From the NCBI GenBank assembly GCA_020152595.1, contig JAIGNY010001269.1, forward strand, positions 1,775,551-1,839,550: DNA of 64,000 nucleotides, written 5' to 3'. The translations under genes and the position numbers were made by a program. The DNA is from Chiridota heheva. Taxonomy: Eukaryota > Echinodermata > Holothuroidea > Apodida > Chiridotidae. Under the pieces are notes generated by a model. That model worked only from the letters and a program-made list of their open reading frames with translations, was not told the DNA's origin and did no database searches. Shown piece by piece: positions 45,201-57,200 of the stretch (position 1 is its first letter; every line of letters begins with the position of its first letter).

Positions 45201-48200
45201 AAATAGGTGTGGATTTGATTTCAAAGTGATTTCATTTTAAAGCAACAATGATCTTTAGTGTTGCTCAGTGCATCACGCTGACTGGTGAAGAACATTTGCA
45301 GTGCGAGGAGCAAGGGCAGGGTTGCGACCTAAAGTCACCACTTGTTACATCAACAGTGATGATCATTTGCTTTCAACATGGACAACACTCGCGTCTGTGG
45401 GCTTACTATTAAGTGTGATCAAAAGGCACACAATATCATCAAAGACATGGTATTTTAATTACTTTTATTATCAGTTTAATGCAATACAGTACTTAATTAC
45501 TACTAAGTAAGCTAAGTAACTTAAATAAAAATGACATAATAAATGTACCATGTTAAGATTAATGTGTTTTAATGTTATCACCTTTGCAGCAGTGGGTTTG
45601 ATGGGCTGACAATCGGCGGTTGGGTTGCGGTCAAATGCCTGAAACTTTCATTACGTTCCTGGCCTAAAAGTTTGCGGACTGCTGTTTTAGATGCTTAAGA
45701 TAAACTTGGTCATTTTTTCGTCTATTTGTTTCTTTAATAGTCATTTATTATGTGAATTCAATTGTTTAGCTACTGTATAGAAATATTAATTTAAAATGCA
45801 TGAATACAGCTTACTTCCTTGTGTAAACTGGGCTTCACCAACTCCGACACCATCTGTGATGATACCATGATGCCTGATGTCCAATCTGGTGGCGCACAAG
45901 AATCTGACAGTATTCGGTGGCACAGATTCAAAGTCTTGCTCTATCTGTGTATGCAAAAATAAAAGCTGTGTCATTCTAAATGGAGGCCATTTTGAGCCTA
46001 ATTTTTTTGTCTAGGAGGCCATTTTGGAGTTTTCTTATGAACAATTTTTTCATTTTTTCCCCTGTACCCCCCATTGTTTTAAACTCTGGAACCAGACACT
46101 GTTTTGGAGGTGAGGAATTCAAAATGCCACCTTTTGCTGCTATAGAACAAGTTTTCAAAATTATTAACTCCGTCCAAAACAATTAATACTCCTCATATAT
46201 CAAATATCAAATTTTAATCTTCCTAGCTTTTTCTGTTTACTTACTAACTGAAAATATGCATTGCATTCTATGTAAAAAAGGGCATATTGTTACGGTACAG
46301 CAGAAGAATTGTCTCTTTAGATATACTCCATTGTAAAAGTAGCCAACATATCTAGAACAGACTTTAAATTTGTGATTTTTCTGTTAACATTATGATTTCC
46401 ATCTGAAATGATCAATTTACCCCGATCCATGTGTGGCATGTTTGCAAGGTTTTCAAACCGGCCGAGTTATATCAAATATAGGCACCTGCTGCCCTCCCGC
46501 TTTGTTGGTACTAAGAGATTGGAGCAGGGTAATATATTACACCCATACAGAAATTTGAGCTTGCAGCATGCTTGCAACAAGCTAACATTTATCACTTAGC
46601 AAACGTGCTGCAAGCTTGCACAATAGTGTTTACACGGATACCCAAAATATCTGGGTACCCAACCGATTGAGTTGCTACCTGGTTCTGAAAATACAACCCG
46701 GGTATGGATTTTCATAATGTTCCCAATTGCAAACTGTTTGTTTCAGAATTGTATGTCAATATAATAAATCTTAACCGATAATGCAGGTCGGGTACCAGGT
46801 CCGATTTTTGGATTCGGTGCAAACCCTATTGCACAAGCGTGTTGCAAGCTAGTAATTGGAACAAATACTAGCTTGCGCAAGCTAACATTAGCTTGTGTTA
46901 GCTAGCATAAAATATGTTAGCTTGCAATAAGTTTTGCAGCATGCTTGCACAGGCTAAAAGTTGTTAGGTTGTCGCAAGCATGCTGCAAGCTAATATTTCT
47001 GTAAGGGCAGGCTTGCACACCATATATTGGTTGCAGCTTTGAGCCTCCAAAGATTCCATTTGAAGATGCTTTAAGTAAACATTGCATGTAGCACTATATA
47101 AGAACTAAGGAGTATGAACACTGAAAATGTCAGGGTTCCTGGAATCTGTTTTCTGTTATGCTACAGCACAGAATCCCAAATTATATAATAACCTCAATTT
47201 TGCAACTTTATATTTTTAAGATCTATACACATTTAAACTAGTTTTCCCTTACTAACTTTACATTATTCCTGTTGCCTTTTATACTTTTATACCTTTTATC
47301 TTTTTTAACATATGTCGTATATTATCTATGTTTACATTATTCTCAAATTTTATGTATTTTATATTTTCATTTTGTAAAGCACTTAGAGCTTATTGTTAGA
47401 ATGAGTGTGGTAGAAATGCAATTCAATAATAATCATAAAAAATGCAAAACCTGGACTAAAATATGCCAGAGGTTTATAGCACTATAACAAGTTCAAAACC
47501 AAAATAAAACAAAAAACTGTGAGAAGGACAGTGTGCTCGAATATTCAAAGCTTGACAATGGGCTTGTTCTTGGATGTATATGCCGATAATGGGGCTAGTA
47601 GGGGAAATTGTATTTCAAATTACATGAGCTTTTCTTTAGATTTTCACATTTTACTGCAGGCCTCAAAATATCTTTGAGTTGTATCAGACATTTTGGGTGA
47701 GGTTACTACCTCACTAACTCAGAAAACATGAAAGAAATCTTTATAAATGAAACACCTCTTTCCATTACATCTATTGAGTCACAAAGAAAGGAGAGACCCA
47801 TGACTTGCCTATGTCAATGAAATGTTAAAACATTTAACAATGTATCCTTGCGGCATAATGCAATTATTTGTTATTTCTTCACTCCTTTACTTTTCAGTGC
47901 TATGCAAATAATCTAATTAGTATGCACACACAATCCCCATTCATGCTTAACTGAATAGTACCAATGCCCTCTACCACTGAACCAAGTTTATCAGGTTAAA
48001 TATTTTCTACAAAAGTCTATTGTTATGCAAATAAACTAATTACTATGCACATTAAACCTCACCATTAAGTGTAGACAATGCTCTTCATACATATATGATC
48101 ATTTGTGGACAAACAAAATCCCACTCCCGCTTTAATTCCAGACATCATAAATCCAAATATTTTCATTGTTATGTAAATAAGCTAATTAGTATGCACACAC

Positions 48201-51200
48201 AACCCCAATCATGCTTGTTTGAACAACACCCATGTCCTCTACCCTTGTGCCAAGTTACATGAATGTACACCATTTATAATTTAAATTATGCACTCATTAA
48301 TGTTAATTATTTTATACAAGTCTATTGTTATGCAAATAACCTAATATGTACACTTCACCTCACCATTAAGTGTAGACAAATGTGCAAACAAAATCCCCAC
48401 ATTCACTGTAATTTAAGAGATATCATAGATACAAATATTTCATTGTTATGCAAATAAACTAATTAGTCTGCACACACAACCCCTAATCATGCTCATTTGA
48501 ACAGTATCCCTAAGCCACACAACTTCTAATTGTGCTCATTTGAACAGTACCCGTATGTCAACTTATATGAATGCACACCATTCATAACTTAAATTATCAT
48601 GAAAACTTTAACCAAAATCTTGAACCAAAGCTATAACCTGACAAATATTTTCATATTTATGCAAATAAGCTAAGTACCCATGTCCTCTACCCTATGCCAA
48701 GTCACATGAATGTACACCATTCATAAATTATGAAAACTTTAACCAAAACTTTAACCTGACAAATATTTTCATTGTTATGCAAATAAGCTAATTAGTATGC
48801 ACACACAACCATCCAATCATGCTCATTTGATCAGTACCCATGTCCTCCACCCCTATGCCAAGCCACATGAATGTACACCATTCATAACTTAAGTTATGTA
48901 ACTTAAACCAAAACTTTTAACCGAATGCTGATGTCAACGCTGGGGTAGTAGAATAGCTTAAAACTGTTATTTCAATCATACACTGATCCTGGGTGTAATT
49001 AAAGGATTATGGACATCTAGAGGCTTAATTGGTTCACAATATGATCTTAAACCATTAAAACAGCAAAATATTACAATTAAAATTGTTAAAATTGACCAAT
49101 TTAAAGCATTTTTAATTTTGAGCTGTTATTGCACAATAATGTGTCACATCAATGAGGGAAGGATCCTTCATTACCTTTTGTAAAACCTTTGTTTTTTATT
49201 CCTCTGTCAATGTTGTTTAAAATATAGAAATGGACTTCAGAAAAAATTTAATGGAACTTTGTCACACCCTGAATCAGCATGTATAGAAAAGACATTCTGA
49301 AATTCACAAGTAGCTGAATTTAAAGAATAGAGTTTAAAGAAATACATAAAGATTTTGAGATGTGTTCCTCTTACTATATCACAAATTCCGGACACTAAAT
49401 AAACAAATCATGAAAATTTGTTTAGTCATAACCTGAAAACTAAATAAGCTTTTTGCAAATTTAAAAAAAAACTATCTACTCAGAATCCCATGATCTTTCA
49501 TATCTAAAATTCATTAGATGTCCATAGTCCTTTTATGTTTTTGACAACAAAAATCCAAACTTACCTTAACAACATGACAGGACCATCCATTAAATCCAAG
49601 GAAATGATTGGCTAACAGACAGCATTTTGCATAACATAAGGGGTATTCATCTTTTTTCTTGGTGTTGAAAACTGAACCTGAAAATAAAAAAAAAACAGAA
49701 ACAAAAACTGCATATTATTTCATCAATACTTTATCACATTTTTCGCGAAAAGCTGAAAAATTAATCATAGAACTAATACAACACAAATGCAATGTCAGTC
49801 AAGTCATTAGAAAATTTATTGACAACATGCAGGCAAAATTTGCATCAGAATCATTGCATTGCATTCTCTTACTGCTTTACATGGCCATGGCTACTGCTCA
49901 ATTTGGCACCAGGCTGGGACAAGTTTAAAAGAGCATTAGACTGACAAGTGAGGGCATATTTTTGAGGGTCTCCCTCCCTCCCCCCCCCTCCACCACCCCA
50001 CCCCCCTTCGATCAAATGATATCAAAAATGATATTGAATGCTTATCAAGAACGCAACTGTATACCAATTTTCTGGTTATATGAATATTTAAGTGACGTTT
50101 GCCCTCATGTCGAATATAAATATTTAAGTGACTTTTGCCCTCACGTCGTCTGTGGGGTATTATTGATCTGTTGTGGATAATATATCTGTAAAATTTGCAA
50201 AACCAGAGCCCTTACTTTTTGGTCTAGTGCTCCTTTGTTTGTTTGTTTGATGAGGGCTTTTGGCAACGACAGGCATCATGACAGCCTGAGAAGTTAGATC
50301 ATTCAGACCATGACAGTGTGCCTGAGAAGTTAGATTATTCCAGAAGTAGGAAGAAAAGAAAACAGGGGAAGACTGAGAGAAACATGGGAACTAAACGCCA
50401 GGAAGGTGGGAATAAGAGAGAAAGTGCATGGTGTGAAGAAAAAAAATGGGCAAAAGTAAAAAGAAAGTGGGAGAGGAGAACTAAATATGGCTGTAGAGGG
50501 AAGCATGATGAATAAAGAAGATAATTTGATCCAGAGGGTTCTTCCAGTTTAGCATAGCAGTTTGCAAATCAAAATAGTACCCTAAGTATAGTTTGCTCTT
50601 CAAATTTTGTTTTTTAAGCATTGCTGTTTACATAATGTCCAAATTAATGACGTTGTCAGCCATTTTTGCTATTCAACTCTCAATTGAAAAATACACTTTG
50701 GCACCCAGCCCCTTTCCGGACCAAGAAGTTTGCATGCTCAGATCTGTACAAACGCACAAGCATGCAAGCATTGCTTGGGAAAATGTCTTGACCTTTTGGA
50801 AAATTTGAGGAAATAACATTGGTACATTTGGGGAAAAGTTATTGGATGATTCTCAGGGGAATTATTTTGTACTTTGCTTGTGCAAAACTGTGCATGCCTT
50901 CAACATCTTTAGATGGACCATAAACTCTTTCTTTATACAGTTACAGTTCTCTTGAAGAAAAAAAAAATACCTTTAAAAGACGGCCTTTGATCATGAACTT
51001 CTTGTGAACTGTTTTTCTGGCAACTTCCGCCTCCATCTCGGAATGAAACTTAACAAATGCATAGTAGCTGTCCTTTGGAGGTCCTGCTACCGTGCTGTCA
51101 CATTTCCCTCCCAGCTGCTTGGTTGAGTTGCATGAAAACACTTGAATTTCATACAGCAGACCAAATTGTGAGAAAATGTGTCTCAATTTTTCCTGTGTAG

Positions 51201-54200
51201 AAAGAATATATACTATAAATTATTTCAGAAAGCATATAAGCAAACAAGTTAATAGTATTATACTAAAATACCTTTTTTTTGGTTTGTCACATGTGTTCTC
51301 ATTTGGGTACAAACTGTGATAAGACCTACTGCAGGTGGTCAGATGTGAATGCACACCGGATCTGAATCCGATCGCCCGATACCCGATGAGATTCTTGAAA
51401 AATCGTATAGGCCACACTTAAAATTACAAGCGTAGGGGTCATTAGTGTTAGGCTGCATAGCAAAAAACCTCAAATTTGGTTGAATTTTGATTCTTATTTA
51501 AAAACTCTTGCAACCCTTGGTCATGGAGATCTTAGAATTGGCAAGATTAAATTTCTTAACATTCCATTTCCTGCAAAAAATGTTCAAAAACGTTCCTCGT
51601 TAGGTGCAAAATTGGGACAAATTTGAAGCTATTCTGAAAGCCATGTTAGACTTAAATCAGCCATTTTTTTGCAGCTCCTATCAAATACATTGAGATATTA
51701 ATTTATAAATGACTAAATAATGATCAATGACAATTGGAAGGATATTTTTGCCCCTATTTTTCAGATTTGTTGATGTAAAAAGTGTTTTATTTGATTTTGA
51801 TAATGAAAATGACTGGAGTTTCATCATTCTTAAGGCCTTAAAAAAGAAAAGCAGAAAATCAAGTGAGGGCACTTTTTGAAAGCCATTGAGGGGCACTTTT
51901 CATTTTCAAAAAGAGGCACTTTTGTTAGTTTTCAAAAGAGTGTGTGGGGGAGGCATGTCCCTCTGGACCCCGGTTTCTACACATGGTTTTGAGCATAGGA
52001 TTTGGGGGAGAGCAAACTTTTTTCATTTTTTCCAAAAGTAAACTTTTGTATGGTGATTTTTTAGTATCTTAGCATGATTTTGAGATCAACCCCCCCTTAC
52101 ACTTTACCCACATTTGGTAGGCAAATCTCACGTACTGTATGGGTTTGAGATTGGCGAGCCAGCAGGACCAATATTGGCAATTGCACACCAGGCGAATAGG
52201 TCAAAGGCCTACTTTTTAAAATCGCTGCTTAGAAAATTATTGGACACATTCCCCCTCCAACCACTGCCCTTGGTGTTGGACCCTGGTAAATGACATGCTT
52301 TAATTGTGTCAATTAAATACTAAATGTATGCTACAACTTCTATGTACTATATGTAAGATATGTGAATGAGTGGATATTTATTTGTTTTCAAGCTTCAAGA
52401 ATGACCTAGAATAATTTCACATAACTTTTAAAAGGTCATCTTCTACCCCCTTACTCCAGGGCAAGGGGAAAGTGGCCCCCTTGCTCCTGTGGATCCGACA
52501 TCGCTGGTTACAGAAAACATTACCAGCCCATCATTTTCTTTGGGAGCATGAGTATTTTAGCTGGCTAAAATATTTTGACAGATTTTCATCTTTAGACTAC
52601 TTTTAACCTTAAGCTACTGTACTTGTATTTTGAAGTGTTTCACCCAGCATGCCATAATCCATTTATTTTGTTTCTTCTGAATTATCTAATATTTCAGCAG
52701 AGGATAGGCCTACAGGGAATGGGATTATGGAGAATACCCTACTTCCCCATCCTGTATGTTTATGTAATTCATAGGCCTAGTATTTCTATAAAGAAAGATT
52801 TTTGGTGGGAAACACATTATTAAGCCTAGGCCACACTTGAAATGGCAACCATACAGGGGTCATTAGTAAATAAACTGCATACGAAAAACCTCAGATTTGG
52901 TTGAATTTCATTTTATTTAAAACTCTTGCATCACTGGTCATGAAAATCAAAACTTACAATATAAATTTGTTAACAATCCATTCCCTGCAAAAAATAATGA
53001 AAAATCATCTTGCTTTGGTACAAAATCAGGGAAAAAGCTATTCTGAAATCCATGTTAGACTTAAAACAGCTGTTTGCTAACAGTCTCTATCAAATTCATT
53101 AAGATAAATAATTGATAAATGACTAAATAACAATCAACATATTTTGGGAAGGGTATTTTCACCCAAAATTCCAGATTTGTTTTATGATAATATATAAAGT
53201 GTGATTCAGCTTGATTTTGGTAATACAAAATGACTGGATTTTCATTTTTAAGGACTCAAAAAGTGTCTCAAACTTTCCCTGATTTTGCACCCAAGCAGGA
53301 GTGTTTGATTTTTTTTGCAGGGAATGGATTATGGATAGTTAAGAAATTTATCTTGCATTTTTAAGACTTTCATGATTTGGGATGCGAGTGTTTTTGAATA
53401 AGAATATAAACACTAATGTTATGACCCTTATCTGCCTATGGTTACCATTCCAAGTAACATTAGCCCTACTCTGTACTGTTATTAAGAGACTTGATGGCAG
53501 TGCAGTAAAGCTTCAGCTTTCTAATCTAGCATCCTGGGTTCAATTTCCAGTGGGTCTCCAACCAGTGCTCCACGACTGCTTAATAAAACGGCCGTAGGCG
53601 TATTGATGTAAATACTTCAATGGAGGTCTGTTGGGACGTTATAAACTTTGGTAGACCACCACCAATAGGTAGCTCAGTTGGCAGAGCGCACAACTGAGAT
53701 GCTGGAGGTCCTAGATTCAAGCCTAGGTAGCTCAGTTGGCAGAGCGCACAACTGAGATGCTAGAGGTCCCAGATTCAAGCCTAGGTAGCTCAGTTGGCAG
53801 AGCGCACGACTGAGATGCTAGAGGTCCCAGATTCAAGCCTAGGTAGCTCAGTTGGCAGAGCGCACGACTGAGATGCTAGAGGTCCCAGATTCAAGCCTAG
53901 GTAGCTCAGTTGGCAGAGCGCACGACTGAGATGCTAGAGGTCCCAGATTCAAGCCTAGGTAGCTCAGTTGGCAGAGCGCACGACTGAGATGCTAGAGGTC
54001 CCAGATTCAAGCCTAGGTAGCTCAGTTGGCAGAGCGCACGACTGAGATGCTAGAGGTCCCAGATTCAAGCCTAGGTAGCTCAGTTGGCAGAGCGCACGAC
54101 TGAGATGCTAGAGGTCCCAGATTCAAGCCTAGGTAGCTCAGTTGGCAGAGCGCACGACTGAGATGCTAGAGGTCCCAGATTCAAGCCTAGGTAGCTCAGT

Positions 54201-57200
54201 TGGCAGAGCGCACGACTGAGATGCTAGAGGTCCCAGATTCAAGCCTAGGTAGCTCAGTTGGCAGAGCGCACGACTGAGATGCTAGAGGTCCCAGATTCAA
54301 GCCTAGGTAGCTCAGTTGGCAGAGCGCACGACTGAGATGCTAGAGGTCCCAGATTCAAGCCTAGGTAGCTCAGTTGGCAGAGCGCACGACTGAGATGCTA
54401 GAGGTCCCAGATTCAAGCCTAGGTAGCTCAGTTGGCAGAGCGCACGACTGAGATGCTAGAGGTCCCAGATTCAAGCCTAGGTAGCTCAGTTGGCAGAGCG
54501 CACGACTGAGATGCTAGAGGTCCCAGATTCAAGCCTAGGTAGCTCAGTTGGCAGAGCGCACGACTGAGATGCTAGAGGTCCCAGATTCAAGCCTAGGTAG
54601 CTCAGTTGGCAGAGCGCACGACTGAGATGCTAGAGGTCCCAGATTCAAGCCTATGCAGACAGCTACACCCAATATCAAAGTCAAAGCATTTCATCTGCAA
54701 CTCCTACTCTTCATTGAGCTGTTGAGGTAAGTGGCAATGGTTGAATGATGCACACCGTCCTTTGGAGGAGACATTCAGCTGTCAGTTCTGACAGCAGGAC
54801 AGTCACTCACTTCCCTTCCTGGCCCAATAAAGTTAAAGTTCATGTGCACTGATTTATCGGCAGCCAGAAAACTTGACTGGAGGTGCAGTGGTCTTAATGG
54901 AATGGCGTGGTATAAAAGCCTATTGTATGTTATGTAGGGTAACTGGGCGACTACTGGCTGCTTAAACACCTGTGCCCGAATATCGCAAAGTCAACTCTAG
55001 TCTTAACAAAACACCATCTTTCACTGTAACAACCTACCTGTTTACTATTTTTGATAATATGTAAAATATCAGTAACTTTCTTAAAACTATGTAAAATATC
55101 CCGATTTTTGAGAAATATCACGTACCCATCTACCGGCCAGAAGCATAGCATCTACCAGCCACGCGCGAGCATCTACCGGCCGTCGGTAACAAACGTTAAT
55201 TTACGCGACCAGTAAACGTTGCCGACGCAATTTAATCTGCAAAATACGATTCCTCTGACCCATTGCCATAATTATCTTATGTTTTTGTTAATTAAGCTAC
55301 TAAAAACAGTATATAAAGTGCTGTGAAATAAAACAATCTTCACATTTATGTTAGTATTCCCAGGTATGATAATACTTAGGAGGGGGCACATAATACTTAT
55401 AGTAGCACCTTGGGTCTTGTGCAGTTTCTAACAATGCCTGTAATTGTGTCATAATCACTATAAATAAATTTCCATAGTGTTTCAAACTACAAAAGTGATC
55501 TTTTTAGTGGTAAATCTAGAAAATATTTCATGTTTTTAATTTTGCAGGGTAGTGCAGACTGCAGTTCATTTTGTTTCATCCTCACCGTTGAAAGTCTGAT
55601 ACCAGAATGCGACCACTGAAAAAGAATCCTTTATAAAGTTTTGTTTGTTCCTAAAGAAATTTCATTTTTCTTTCTTTTATGTCAATAATTTTAAATCATA
55701 CAAATTAAATTTAATAGATTTTCATATCTCCATAGCAGGTACACTTAAACTATACAAATATGCTGTCTTTTATTAATTCAAGATAGGCTTATATTTAATT
55801 AATCTTTTCAGTTTTTTTTTTCTTTCTCTGCAGTACTGGCATCTTATTCATCGATGGAATCCAAAGTCACATCAGGACTAGAAAGATTATTTCTACATAC
55901 AAACAGCAACTCTTCAGTGATAAAACCTAGTGTATCTTCTACATCTTTCTTGTCCCTGAAGAAATGATTTTACTTTCCCTCCTATTCAATTACTCAGGGT
56001 GAAGAAGTATACAAATATCTGATCGACTTCCATGTCGATCGGAAACAAATTGATTGGAAGGAACCTTAATCTAGAAAAACTCCACCAAGATGGTGAAATA
56101 GATAGTTATGATTGCACTCTCCTTCAAGTACCCAGCATACTTCATACTTGAAGGGTATTGCAGAGCAATGAATGAACATGGATTTTGACCAGACTGGAAG
56201 TGGATGAAAACCGGGTTTTCACCCTACTCTTAACAAGTGTTCGGAGAACCAGGGAGGTGTGACTGTTCTACCATCAGGTCCAACGGCTTATCGTCCCCCC
56301 GAAGGATGGCAAGCACCATTCGACCATTGACATCTTTCTCAACAGCTAAATGGGGGCACTGAAACTGCAAATGACGTACTTGCACTTTGAAGTTCGGGGT
56401 ATCTGTCTGCATAGTGGAAAAACAGATTAGACTCAACAGAGGCTTGAACCCAGTACCTCCAGCATCTCAGTTGTGCGATCTACCAATTTAGCTACCTACA
56501 ACCTAATAGCGGCTCAACAAATTGGCAGGATTCAAGATGACTTTGGTTAACATGAAGATTGGTCGACTTTAAATTGTCTTAGTTGTAACCACGTGACAAC
56601 CCATTTGGATACAAATTAAGCAGTTTATTAATTTAATATTGAGTGATTTTACTCCCAAAAATGTATTCTCGACTTTATTCTCCATTGATGGTTGTGTGAA
56701 AAATGATATTGCCAAAAATCTTTGCTGCTCAGCAGGTATGTAGGGACAGATGTTTTTGGTTGTCCTGGGCAGTGAGTCAACAACATTCAATCAGAAATGC
56801 TGATAATAACAATTATTGGCATTGAAAAAATCATATGTGAAGAAAATGATCCAAATGTTGAATAAGCATACATCTGAAATGGTTCAGTTTTGCATCTATC
56901 ATTGAAATAGATAAATGAATTACTTAATTAAAAGAAAACAAAAAGAAAGTATTTAAGATATCGATACTTTTTATTTCATTATAGATCACACTTGTCAGGA
57001 ATTATTCTATGGTTAAAACACAAACCATAAGGAAATCCACATCTTTAATAATAATCTTATTAAGTTCAAACATTATTTAGTTAATTTCACTTTTCTTTTC
57101 ATTTCTCCTCCTTTCCTGCCTACCACAATGCATATGAAACATGTAATCATGTTGTGTTAATGAATCAACCATTCTGGAATAATTTGTGATAAAATACATA

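Noticed and set aside
50318-50515. Lys/Arg-rich open frame as a coding exon
   Set aside because: No splice sites with matching phase and no family resemblance; composition is purine-rich.
53667-54652. Tandem tRNA gene cluster
   Set aside because: Units are 58 bp, lack paired acceptor stems and end at the B-box; the same head continues into a SINE body.
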